The notes under the pieces are model-generated. The model was not told the origin of the DNA. It did no database searches and saw only the letters and a list, made by a program, of their open reading frames with translations. Below are positions 34,528 to 43,082 of a DNA stretch of 64,000 bases, piece by piece; within the stretch, counting starts at the first letter, position 1, and every line of letters begins with the position of its first letter. The stretch comes from Loigolactobacillus bifermentans DSM 20003 (GTDB lineage Bacteria; Bacillota; Bacilli; Lactobacillales; Lactobacillaceae): the NCBI RefSeq assembly GCF_001434575.1, contig NZ_AZDA01000140.1:23150-87149 (forward strand). The letters run 5' to 3'. Position numbers and translations under genes: made by a program.

Positions 34528-37500
34528 CTATAAACTAGGGACCTTCACTGCCCGCGCTGCCGTTGTTGTCGGCTTGCTGGTGGTAATGGTGGACGCCTCT
34601 AAATGCTTGTTAGCAGTGGCTAACATTAAGCGGATCCGGTTTAATTGGTTAACAATTGAAGTACCTGGATCATAGTCGATTGGGGCAATGTTGGCTTCAG
34701 GATACTGATGCCGCAATTCCTTGATCATCCCTTTACCCACCACATGGTTTGGTAAGCAGCCAAATGGTTGCATACAGATGATATTCGGCACACCACTCTT
34801 CAACAATTCGATCATTTCCCCAGTTAAGAACCAGCCTTCACCGGTTTCATTGCCTAAGGATAAGATCTTGCTGGCATCGTCTGCCAGTTCTTCAATGGCA
34901 CTGATGCCTTCAAACCGTTGCGAAGCCGTTAAGGCCTTTTGCATCGGCTGTTCACACCATTTAATAATCTTCAACGCCATTTCAGCAAAAACTTTGGCCT
35001 TGTAAGAAGCACCTAATTCTTGGTACTTGTAGATTTGGTTATAAAGTGAGTAGTTCATAAACCCAACAATGTCCGGCACAACCGCTTCAGCGCCTTCTTT
35101 TTCCAGTAAATGGACCACATCGTTATTGGCAATTGGCGAATACTTCACTAAAATTTCGCCAACGATCCCGACTTTTGGCTTTTGCACGTTGCGCAATGGC
35201 ACCGTGTCAAAGTCTCGAACGATTTCTTGCACGTTGCGTTTAAAGGCTCGGAAGCTGCCTTTTTCAACGCTTGGCTTCACCAATTCCAGCCAGTCCGCGT
35301 GCATTTTATCCACAATGCCAGGTTCTTTTTCATACGGCCGGGTATGGTAAACCACCCGTTCAAATAAGTCCCCATAAAGGAAAGCAATGGCCACCCGTTT
35401 CAGCAATGGCAAGGTGAATTTAAAGCCTGGTGTTTCTTCGACCCCTTGGTTGCCTAAGGACATGGAAACCACTGGAATGTTTTCAAAACCAGCATCTTTC
35501 AAGGCTTTCCGAATCAACGGAATATAGTTGGTGGCCCGGCAGCCACCGCCAGTTTGGGTCATCATCACCGCTGTCTTTTTCACATCATACTTGCCGCTTT
35601 GTAACGCTTCAACCATTTGGCCAATGGAAATAATGGCTGGGAAACAAGCGTCGTTGTTGACAAAGCGTTGGCCCATATCAATCGCCTTGTTGTCCTGCAT
35701 TGGCAAGTTCACCACGTTGTAGCCGGAAGCCTGCAACGCCACGTCCACCAAACCTTGTTGGTGGATCGGTGACATCATTGGCATTAACAAGGTATAGCCT
35801 TGTTGCTTCATGTCTTTAGTGTAAGTCACCGGTTTGTCAGCGTCAAATAACTTTTCAGGTAAAATACGCCGCTTCCGCCGTTCTTCAACCGCCGCCTTTA
35901 AGGAGCGCAAGCGAATGCGAATCGCTCCCATGTTGGTACCTTCATCAATTTTCAACACGGTATATAACCGGTTGTACTGTGCCATGATTTCTTCCACTTG
36001 GTCGGTGTCAATGGCATCTAACCCGCAACCGAAGGAATTTAATTGAACCAATTCCAATTGAGGATCACGGGCCACGACCCGCGCCGCAGCGTATAAACGT
36101 GAATGATAAACCCACTGGTTCACTACGCGTAAGCCTTTGACATCACCTAAATGGGCAATTGAATCTTCGGTTAACACGTGGAAGCCCTCTGTGGTCATGA
36201 TTTGGGCGATGCCATGGTTGATCTCAGGATCTAAATGATACGGCCGGCCGGCTAACACAATGCCGCGTTCGCCGCTTTGTTTCAGCATCCGCAAGGTATC
36301 TTCCCCACGATTTTGTACCATTTGTTTAAAGTGCTCTAATTCTTGATAGCCGGCTTCTAACGCAGCACTGACTTCTTTTTTGGTCACGCCAAAGTCCTTG
36401 AAGCATTCAAACAAGTTGTTGGTGGTGGACTCATGATCAGCTAAGTTTAAATACGGATTGCGATAATCCACATCACCATCACGAATTTCATCCACGTTAT
36501 TTTTGATCACATCAGGATAAGATTGCACAATTGGGCAGTTAAAGTGGTTTTGCGCATCTTGATTTTCCACCCGTTCGTACACCACCGCCGGATAGAAAAT
36601 CGTCTCATACCCTTTGGCAATTAACGCTTGAATGTGCCCATGTACTTGTTTGGCTGGGTAACAAACCGTATCACTAGGAATGGTTTCCATGCCTTTTTCA
36701 AATTGGGCTTGGGTGCCTTTAGGGGATAACACTGCTCGAATCCCCAATTTGGTAAAAAACGTTTGCCACAATGGGTAATCTTCATACATGTTCAACACCC
36801 GAGGCATGCCAATTGTGCCACGAGTTGCCAATTTTTTACGTAAAGGTTTGTAGCCAAACAACAACTTGTACTTTTCTTCGACTAAGTTGACTTTACCGTT
36901 GTCCTTAGGAATCTTCAGCTTCAGGCCTCGGGCTTCCCCACGTTCACAACGATTCCCAGTGACAAACCGGCGGCCGTCATTAAAGACGGTAATGGTTAAC
37001 GCACAGTTATTTTCGCATAACCCACAGTGCATGAATTCTTTCGTCGCTGACAAATTATCCATTTCAGCTGGTTGTAACAAAGTGGTCACATCACCAGTTT
37101 CATAAGCATTTTCCGCAATTAAAGCCGCCCCGTAGGCGCCCATTAACCCGGCAATATTTGGCCGAATCACTTCACGACCTGAAATTTTTTCAAAGGCCCG
37201 TAACACAGCTTCGTTATAGAACGTGCCCCCTTGGCACACAATGTGCTCCCCTAAGTCTTCTGGTCGACGTAACTTAATGACTTTATACAAGGCATTTTTG
37301 ATCACCGACATGGACAACCCAGCCGAAATATCGCCAATGGTGGCCCCTTCTTTTTGCACTTGCTTGACCTTAGAGTTCATAAACACGGTACAACGTGAAC
37401 CCAGGTCAGCTGGGTGTTTGGCCAATAAGGCGGCTTGGGCAAAGTCCCGCACATTGTACTTCAATGAGGTGGCAAACGTTTCAATAAAGGACCCACAGCC

Positions 37501-38847
37501 TGACGAACAAGCTTCGTTTAGCTTAATGGTGGCCAACGCATTGTTCTTAATGGTCATGGCTTTCATATCTTGACCACCAATGTCCAAAATAAAGTCCACA
37601 TCTGGTTCAAAATAGTGCGCGGCTTGGTAATGGGCCACCGTTTCCACTTCACCAATATCAACTTTTAAGGCGTTTTTGATCAAATGCTCGCCATACCCTG
37701 TCACCGCAGTTTTCCCAATGGTGACGCCGGCTGGTAATTTGGCGTACATCTCTTTTAAAATGGCCTCCGTTTTCGCCAACGGATCGCCATCGTTATTATC
37801 ATAATAGGTATACAACAACTTATGGTCATCGCTCATTAAAGCAACTTTGGTGGTGGTTGAACCTGCGTCAATGCCTAAATAAGCCACCCCACGGTAGCTG
37901 GCTAAATCGCGAGACGCAACTTGCGCTTCTGCGTGACGTTGTCGGAATTGTTGCAACTCTTCATCATCGTTAAATAAAGGTGCCAATGATTTCGATGGTT
38001 GCATCACCGAATCGTCCCCATGTAACAAACGGTCCAACAACTGCGTTAAGGTGGTGGCTGGTTGATCTGCTGCGTATAAAGCAGACCCTTTCGCCACAAA
38101 CAATTGCGGATCAGCTGGGAAAATCACTTGGGCCGGCGTTAATTGCAAAGTTTCAATGAAGCGATACCGCAATTGATCCATAAAGTATAAGGGCCCGCCT
38201 AAAAAGGCCACATTGCCCTTAATTTTGTGTCCTGCCGCTAAGCCAGCAATGGTTTGATTAACCACGGCTTGGAAAATACTCGCCGCAATATCCTCTTTCC
38301 GTGCCCCGTCATTGATTAACGGTTGGACATCCGTTTTGGCAAACACCCCACACCGTGATGCAATTGGATATAAGGTTTTGGCATCTTTGGCGAGCTCATT
38401 TAACCCATTGGCATCCGTTTTTAACAAACTGGCCATTTGGTCGATAAACGCCCCAGTCCCCCCGGCACAGCTCCCGTTCATCCGTTGTTCCAATGAGGCA
38501 CCAAAAAAGGTAATCTTCGCATCTTCACCGCCTAATTCAATACTCACATCCGTTTCAGGAATCAGCGTTTCAACCGTTTTCGTACATGCAATGACTTCTT
38601 GAATAAATTTTAAGTTTAATAAATTCGCTAAGCCCATACCGCCTGATCCAGTAATCGTCATGGCAATCGGCTGTTGCGCATCAATGGTTTCTAAAGCCTC
38701 ACGTAAAATTTTCTCACTGGCGGCCTTTACATCTGAGTAATGGCGCTCATAGCGTGAGAACAACGTTTGTCGTCGGGCATCCATGATTACAAGTTTCACC
38801 GTAGTCGAACCAACATCGATCCCACCATATAATTTCGCTTGTTGCAT
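34528..38847 (-). CDS. 2-hydroxyacyl-CoA dehydratase/activase multidomain protein
   Basis: A 1439-residue protein. Residues ~5-265 and ~320-590 are two BadF/BcrA-type activase ATPase domains (DVGSTTVKLVI; GIDAGSTTTKVAL), each with the two cysteines expected to bridge a [4Fe-4S] cluster: CAGGTG near 127 and RCGVF near 166; ACSSGCGSF near 447 and RCTVF near 484. CGLCENNC near 608 may bind a further cluster. A DUF2229-like region (~660-900) and a HgdB-like dehydratase D-component region (~980-1400) follow. Classical enzymes split these over separate subunits. Such fused proteins are common in anaerobic Firmicutes, but their reaction is unknown. AAAGGGAG precedes the ATG. It is probably controlled by the divergent TetR. 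Confidence 0.88.
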   Translation of the reverse strand: MQQAKLYGGIDVGSTTVKLVIMDARRQTLFSRYERHYSDVKAASEKILREALETIDAQQPIAMTITGSGGMGLANLLNLKFIQEVIACTKTVETLIPETDVSIELGGEDAKITFFGASLEQRMNGSCAGGTGAFIDQMASLLKTDANGLNELAKDAKTLYPIASRCGVFAKTDVQPLINDGARKEDIAASIFQAVVNQTIAGLAAGHKIKGNVAFLGGPLYFMDQLRYRFIETLQLTPAQVIFPADPQLFVAKGSALYAADQPATTLTQLLDRLLHGDDSVMQPSKSLAPLFNDDEELQQFRQRHAEAQVASRDLASYRGVAYLGIDAGSTTTKVALMSDDHKLLYTYYDNNDGDPLAKTEAILKEMYAKLPAGVTIGKTAVTGYGEHLIKNALKVDIGEVETVAHYQAAHYFEPDVDFILDIGGQDMKAMTIKNNALATIKLNEACSSGCGSFIETFATSLKYNVRDFAQAALLAKHPADLGSRCTVFMNSKVKQVQKEGATIGDISAGLSMSVIKNALYKVIKLRRPEDLGEHIVCQGGTFYNEAVLRAFEKISGREVIRPNIAGLMGAYGAALIAENAYETGDVTTLLQPAEMDNLSATKEFMHCGLCENNCALTITVFNDGRRFVTGNRCERGEARGLKLKIPKDNGKVNLVEEKYKLLFGYKPLRKKLATRGTIGMPRVLNMYEDYPLWQTFFTKLGIRAVLSPKGTQAQFEKGMETIPSDTVCYPAKQVHGHIQALIAKGYETIFYPAVVYERVENQDAQNHFNCPIVQSYPDVIKNNVDEIRDGDVDYRNPYLNLADHESTTNNLFECFKDFGVTKKEVSAALEAGYQELEHFKQMVQNRGEDTLRMLKQSGERGIVLAGRPYHLDPEINHGIAQIMTTEGFHVLTEDSIAHLGDVKGLRVVNQWVYHSRLYAAARVVARDPQLELVQLNSFGCGLDAIDTDQVEEIMAQYNRLYTVLKIDEGTNMGAIRIRLRSLKAAVEERRKRRILPEKLFDADKPVTYTKDMKQQGYTLLMPMMSPIHQQGLVDVALQASGYNVVNLPMQDNKAIDMGQRFVNNDACFPAIISIGQMVEALQSGKYDVKKTAVMMTQTGGGCRATNYIPLIRKALKDAGFENIPVVSMSLGNQGVEETPGFKFTLPLLKRVAIAFLYGDLFERVVYHTRPYEKEPGIVDKMHADWLELVKPSVEKGSFRAFKRNVQEIVRDFDTVPLRNVQKPKVGIVGEILVKYSPIANNDVVHLLEKEGAEAVVPDIVGFMNYSLYNQIYKYQELGASYKAKVFAEMALKIIKWCEQPMQKALTASQRFEGISAIEELADDASKILSLGNETGEGWFLTGEMIELLKSGVPNIICMQPFGCLPNHVVGKGMIKELRHQYPEANIAPIDYDPGTSIVNQLNRIRLMLATANKHLEASTITTSKPTTTAARAVKVPSL

Positions 38848-38913
38848 TCAATCAGCTCCCTTTTCCACAAACCACACATCTATTTTAAATAACCAACAGG
38901 TTGTTGAATAACT

Positions 38914-38928
38914 AACAGATTGTCTGTT
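38914..38928. promoter_or_regulatory. probable TetR operator in the 284-base divergent spacer
   Basis: AACAGA-ttg-TCTGTT is a perfect 6-bp inverted repeat. Related CAACAGGTTGTTG (38894-38906) and AACAACAGATTG copies occur on either side. TATAGT/TATAAC on the minus strand just upstream of it may be the -10 of the dehydratase/activase gene. The rest of the spacer is AT-rich. Confidence 0.6.
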
Positions 38929-39131
38929 ATACTATACGTGTTTAGTTTAACGCTTCACAAAAATGCTGCAATCAGCAATTTTCGCCAATCTGTGTTTTAA
39001 ACAACAGATTGCTTAAAAATGTTGTAAAAAGTTGTAAAAAAATCGTTAAAAATTAGCTTAACAGGCCTTACTCGTGAAGGTTTGTGCTAATTGAGAATCT
39101 TTATCAATTAGATAGAAATCAGGTCTAACCT

Positions 39132-39743
39132 ATGGCAAAACGTCCCGATCTACGTGTAATCCGCACCAAACGGATGATTATTAATGCTTTTATGAAACTT
39201 GTGACCCAACATGGCTTTGATGCCGTGACGATTCAGCAAATTGCTGACGAAGCCATGATCAACCGCGCCACTTTTTATGCGCATTTTAAAGATAAACAGG
39301 ATCTGTTTGATCAGATCCTCCAAATCACCACAGGCTCCTTTTTGAAAATTCTTGACGCAGATATTTTATTCGATGGCAACAAGATCAAAATGAAAACCAT
39401 CGAACGAACGCTAACCGAAATTTTTAAAGAGATCCAAGATAACCGTAGCTTCTTTCAGTTGGCAACAGATGGGTCAAACAACGTTCAATTAGTCGAACAG
39501 CTCCAAATCTTATTGCAGCAGCGTTACGCTGAGCTGTTTGATAACCTTCACATTACCCAAAATCAAACAGAGATTCCCACCGACTTTATTATTGCGTACA
39601 TGACCTCGATTTTCATGGGCACGGTGCGCTGGTGGGTTCACTCCGATGGCAGCTTCTCACCTGACCATTTGGCACACTTGATCATTCAATTGATTGCCAA
39701 CGGTCATTTGACAGTGCTAGGCATCGAGCTGGTAGACGCTTAG
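39132..39743 (+). CDS. TetR/AcrR family regulator
   Basis: A 203-residue regulator. The N-terminal HTH (VTIQQIADEAMINRATFYAHF, residues ~31-51) is followed by KDKQDLFDQIL. The C-terminal part fits the TetR_C_7/14-like group (TSIFMGTVRWWVHSDG). Divergent orientation and the inverted repeats between the genes suggest it controls the large dehydratase/activase gene and itself. The ligand is unknown. A modest AGG site precedes the ATG. Confidence 0.9.
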   Translation: MAKRPDLRVIRTKRMIINAFMKLVTQHGFDAVTIQQIADEAMINRATFYAHFKDKQDLFDQILQITTGSFLKILDADILFDGNKIKMKTIERTLTEIFKEIQDNRSFFQLATDGSNNVQLVEQLQILLQQRYAELFDNLHITQNQTEIPTDFIIAYMTSIFMGTVRWWVHSDGSFSPDHLAHLIIQLIANGHLTVLGIELVDA

Positions 39744-39848
39744 ATTAGGGGCTTTCCCTATTTTGAAAACGGTTTCCATTTTTAGTACGTCTAATGCGCA
39801 AAACCTGCTATACTAATTGTGAAAACAATCATAAAGAAGGTTTGCGTT

Positions 39849-40073
39849 ATGGCTGAACATGCTTTTACCCTGGCTAAACTCGAGGATCACGCTGTTTACA
39901 CTGCAATCATGCCCTTTCAAGTTGCCACTGAGATCAGCGCCAATTTCAACGCTTTTCCTGGTGACCGGATTCGCATCGTCGGTAAATTTCCCAACGGTGC
40001 GTTCGTTTACAACCTTGACGACAAAGCGGGTTTCTTTGTCCCAACGCGCCGCATCGCCGAACTTTTTGGTTAA
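39849..40073 (+). CDS. small orphan protein, SH3-like beta pattern
   Basis: A 74-residue protein I do not recognise. The ATG at 39849 follows AAGAAGG; an upstream in-frame ATG at 39819 lacks a site. Alternating hydrophobic strands and the FPGDRIRIVGKFPNGAFVYN stretch suggest a small beta barrel. TATACT at 39810-39815 is a candidate -10. A terminator follows, so it is a single-gene unit. Confidence 0.7.
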   Translation: MAEHAFTLAKLEDHAVYTAIMPFQVATEISANFNAFPGDRIRIVGKFPNGAFVYNLDDKAGFFVPTRRIAELFG

Positions 40074-40104
40074 ATCAGCTTCATTAAACACGATTTTGTG
40101 CCGC

Positions 40105-40135
40105 CCTGTCAACGATAACGCTGGCAGGTTTTTTT
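40105..40135 (+). terminator. terminator after the small orphan gene
   Basis: CCTGTCA pairs with TGGCAGG, followed by seven T. Confidence 0.75.
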
Positions 40136-40218
40136 AAGTGCCATCACTTGCCTGTTAACGTCAGATGAAAGCGCACCGCTTTGCACTTGCAACCCACAAT
40201 AATTGGTTTCAGTGTCCA

Positions 40219-40257
40219 CAAAAAAACGCCACGACAGATTGTCGTGACGCCTTTTTG
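40219..40257 (-). terminator. terminator after the DUF438 gene
   Basis: CACGACA pairs with TGTCGTG (3-base loop), with flanking CG..CG and A/T-runs. On the minus strand the A-run at 40219-40226 gives the T-tract. Confidence 0.85.
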
Positions 40258-40266
40258 ATACCTGAA

Positions 40267-42003
40267 CTAAAGGCGCTTTTCGCCTTCTAATTCATGGATC
40301 TCAGAAATGTCTTGCGTGACTTCTAAGCAACCCAGGTAATTGCCTTCAGGGTCGCGAATGGCGAAGTAGCGAATGTAGACGAACATTTCACCATGTAAAT
40401 TGATCCAGAAATCAGCATGGTCCAAGGTGCCGGCCCGGAATTGGTCCAAGATTTTCTGAACTTTTGGCATGCTCTTAGGTGGATGGCAGTTCACCACTGC
40501 CCGGCCGATCACCGCCCGGGTCCGTGGGAAGACACGATCACCGTTGTCAGAGAACCATTGCACAATGTCATTGGCATCCACAAAGGTTAAGTCTAATGGC
40601 AACACGCGCAGTAGGCCTTCGATTTCGGAAATGGTTAAGTCCCCAGTTGGCAAGCACACTTTTGCTGTGTTATCCGCTGCAATCTCCAAATGTGTTTTCA
40701 CCTTATTTTGACGCCGTGGGGCACCAGCGGCTGGCGCAGCGTTTTGGGCTAACATTTTCCGAACGGATTCTGGCATACCAGCTGGCGCATCGTCATCGGC
40801 TGGTGCTGGTTGGTCAGCTGGTTGGGTTGGCTTAGTTGGCTTAGCGGCCGCTTGACTGCCCTTAGCCTGTGGTAAATCGATGTTCACGTCAATATTAGCA
40901 CGCATTTCAGTCGCTGCGGCTTCTTTATCAGCGTCAGCAGCTGGATTTTCAGTTAATTTGCCTTGCAAATGTGGCGGAATGATCGGGTTGTCCGGTTGAT
41001 GATTTTTAGCAACCGTTTCGGTCATGGCGTCAACAGTATCATTCATGGCTTCACTGATCGTTGGTTTTGCATCTGGACTGGGCTTTTTGTTTTCCAAACC
41101 TTGTTGGTCGGCTAACGATTGGGCCATGTTATTTAATTCCGCAGCCATTTTAGACGGCTTACGGTTTTTAGCCGCTTCAATGTCCGCTTCAGAAGGATAC
41201 CATGGTAATGGCTGTGCAATCAGCGTATAGCCAATATCGTCACTTTCACTGGCAATCAATTCCCAATCTTCTGGTAAAAAGACTTCGTCAACCATGGGCA
41301 ACATGATCTTTTCTTCTTTGAAGATCATTTCTTCAATTTCTTTGTTCACTTTTTCAATGGCTGCTTCGATTTCGTACTTATCTGGCAACGGATCGGCATT
41401 CACCATGCGGCTGGCATCTTTGATCCAGCCACGAATTTCGTCATCAACGCCCCACATGACCTTAGGCGGTGCTGTAATGCCATACTTGTCCATTAATGGG
41501 AATAACAAGTTTTCCTTACGTTGGTAGTGCTTTTCAATTGTTGCCAAGTCTTTTAAAGCATTTTGCATCCGTTCCAAATAACGGGCACTTTGCGCCTCTT
41601 GTTCAGGGGTTGCGGCAGCATCATCCCCGTTAGAGCTTTGTTGCCAGCGTTTTAAAACCGGTAACAATTCGTCGCTTAACAATGAGTGCAACACCATGTT
41701 TTCCAATTTCATCGTTGCAACCGGATGACCTGGTGTTTCTTCAGCACTGTTGGGATCAGCTGGGTTAATGGCGCCTTTAAAGACTGCTGCGTGCACATTA
41801 CACAAGTTTTGAATTTCCATCGGGTTTAAGCCACTGGAGATCAATTCCCGTTCAGCCGCTGTAATTTCTGAAACGTCAACGCTAGAAAATGTATCGTCAA
41901 AAATCTTTTTGGCTTCGTCAAAGCTCCCGCCTTCGTGGAGCATTTTTAAAATTTCCACGATCTTCTTCTGACGGTAAACGCTGTTATTCATATCCTCACT
42001 CAT
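40267..42003 (-). CDS. DUF438/hemerythrin/PAS domain protein
   Basis: A 578-residue cytoplasmic protein. DUF438 (residues ~10-85, VEILKMLHEGGSFDEAKKIF) is followed by a hemerythrin-like HHE region (~95-260; HPVATMKLENMVLHSLL, EKHYQRKENLLFPLMDKYG and EEKIMLPMVDEVF carry the His/Glu iron ligands), a ~170-residue Pro/Ala-rich linker, and a C-terminal PAS domain (~445-570). It likely senses or buffers oxygen, NO or iron redox state. The start codon overlaps the upstream DUF1858 gene by 8 bases, so the two are translationally coupled. Together they carry the domains found in ScdA/RIC-type iron-sulfur repair proteins. Confidence 0.87.
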   Translation of the reverse strand: MSEDMNNSVYRQKKIVEILKMLHEGGSFDEAKKIFDDTFSSVDVSEITAAERELISSGLNPMEIQNLCNVHAAVFKGAINPADPNSAEETPGHPVATMKLENMVLHSLLSDELLPVLKRWQQSSNGDDAAATPEQEAQSARYLERMQNALKDLATIEKHYQRKENLLFPLMDKYGITAPPKVMWGVDDEIRGWIKDASRMVNADPLPDKYEIEAAIEKVNKEIEEMIFKEEKIMLPMVDEVFLPEDWELIASESDDIGYTLIAQPLPWYPSEADIEAAKNRKPSKMAAELNNMAQSLADQQGLENKKPSPDAKPTISEAMNDTVDAMTETVAKNHQPDNPIIPPHLQGKLTENPAADADKEAAATEMRANIDVNIDLPQAKGSQAAAKPTKPTQPADQPAPADDDAPAGMPESVRKMLAQNAAPAAGAPRRQNKVKTHLEIAADNTAKVCLPTGDLTISEIEGLLRVLPLDLTFVDANDIVQWFSDNGDRVFPRTRAVIGRAVVNCHPPKSMPKVQKILDQFRAGTLDHADFWINLHGEMFVYIRYFAIRDPEGNYLGCLEVTQDISEIHELEGEKRL

Positions 42004-42232
42004 TACCGATCACCTCAAATCCTAACGCTTCTAACTTTGCAACGATTTCATCTAAAGGCACGTGCTTCATGGCTGCCCCTTTTGGAATCGTCATAAAACG
42101 GCCAGCCGTATTTAACATGGCCGGATTTTTAATTTCCTTTAAGCCTAGGTCGGCCAGCACATCTGCAACTTCAGAATGCGCTGTCACTAATTCGTAGACT
42201 GTTTGGGTTAAATCGATTGTCCCAGTTGCCAT
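41996..42232 (-). CDS. DUF1858 domain protein
   Basis: A 78-residue protein almost wholly made of a DUF1858 domain (IDLTQTVYELVTAHSEVADVL; GLKEIKNPAMLNTAGRF), the fold that forms the N-terminus of ScdA/RIC di-iron repair proteins. The ATG at 42232 has GAGGGATCA upstream. It overlaps the DUF438/hemerythrin gene, implying a joint complex. The promoter carries a strong palindrome at its -35. Confidence 0.85.
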   Translation of the reverse strand: MATGTIDLTQTVYELVTAHSEVADVLADLGLKEIKNPAMLNTAGRFMTIPKGAAMKHVPLDEIVAKLEALGFEVIGNE

Positions 42233-42281
42233 CACTGATCCCTCGCTTTATACTTATTGTTATATCGTTCTATATAATATA

Positions 42282-42309
42282 AGTATAACAGAATGAGAAC
42301 GCTTCTCAA
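42282..42309 (-). promoter_or_regulatory. promoter and palindromic operator of the DUF1858-DUF438 operon
   Basis: On the minus strand TTGAGA (42304-42309), a 16-base spacer and TATACT (42282-42287) form a good promoter. TGAGAA-CGC-TTCTCA (42294-42308) is a perfect 6-bp inverted repeat covering the -35, so a repressor is expected. The regulator is unknown. Confidence 0.7.
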
Positions 42310-42390
42310 TACAAATCACTGGAAATTTGCATGTAAATGTGGCATTATTTTCAGTAAGACAAAACGCACGTTAAAAGGCAGGTGACATGT

Positions 42391-42522
42391 ATGCGATACA
42401 CCAAACAGCACCAAAATAAGCAAAACGACGCCAAGCGCAATGCCACCTGGCAAAAGTTCAAGCAACAATCCAATCAATTAAATGCGCATCGGCGCGGCGT
42501 CCGTAACGGCAGCGCTAAATAA
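42391..42522 (+). CDS. 43-residue basic peptide
   Basis: Short ORF not extended by any longer frame. The product is rich in Lys, Arg, Gln and Asn (MRYTKQHQNKQNDAKRN start; HRRGVRNGSAK end), with no membrane segment. GGCAGGTG precedes the ATG with normal spacing, and a perfect terminator follows within 10 bases. These two signals are why I call it. Similar small basic proteins occur in Firmicutes, but I cannot name a family. Confidence 0.6.
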   Translation: MRYTKQHQNKQNDAKRNATWQKFKQQSNQLNAHRRGVRNGSAK

Positions 42523-42531
42523 AGGCCAATC

Positions 42532-42567
42532 AAAAAGTGATCTTGCATTTCGCAAGATCACTTTTTT
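42532..42567. terminator. bidirectional terminator
   Basis: A 15-bp perfect stem AAAAAGTGATCTTGC (42532-42546) with GCAAGATCACTTTTT (42552-42566). It overlaps the VanZ stop codon. Confidence 0.92.
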
Positions 42568-43082
42568 GCCACCTGAAAATAAGCCACCAGCCGGGTGTTT
42601 CGCAAACACCAATACACCCCGCCACCAACCACGGTGCCACCAAAATTGGTGATCACATCGTCAATATCTACCACGCGCTGTAGGTCGATTAATTGATCCA
42701 GCCCAAATTGGATGGTTTCCAATCCGAACCCCATTAACAAGCCCAATCCTAGTAGATTACGCCAAGACCAGCGTTGCGTGAGGCCAAAGAATATCCCTAA
42801 TGGTAAGGTCAGCAGTAAATTCAGCCAGTACTCTAGATCAAGATCTTGAAACGGCCGGTAGATCACCATGGCGCGACCGATCCAAATATAACTGGCCTGA
42901 TGTGCGCCAAAATGGTAAAACGTTGGCGCCAAACACAGTGCCACGATTGCTAAGGCATAGACCCAAAAAGCCATTAACGTGATTTTAGGCCCCCAAGCCT
43001 GATCGCGACGAGTCAGTCGCCAAGTTTGCCACAGGACCACACCAATCATGATCAGGAATGGTACCATTTGCAAAAACCACAT
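42558..43082 (-). CDS. VanZ family membrane protein
   Basis: A 174-residue protein with about five membrane helices and the VanZ signature: NLLLTLPLGIFFGL near residue 90 and RVVDIDDVITNFGGTVVGG near 138. VanZ confers low-level teicoplanin resistance in enterococci; chromosomal VanZ-like proteins have unknown roles. Its ATG follows the TAG stop of the HAD gene without a gap, so they are co-translated. Confidence 0.87.
   Translation of the reverse strand: MWFLQMVPFLIMIGVVLWQTWRLTRRDQAWGPKITLMAFWVYALAIVALCLAPTFYHFGAHQASYIWIGRAMVIYRPFQDLDLEYWLNLLLTLPLGIFFGLTQRWSWRNLLGLGLLMGFGLETIQFGLDQLIDLQRVVDIDDVITNFGGTVVGGGVYWCLRNTRLVAYFQVAKK

Noticed and set aside
35069..35633. Plus-strand open frames within the dehydratase/activase gene
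   Set aside because: They overlap a coding region with clear motifs and lack starts with ribosome sites.
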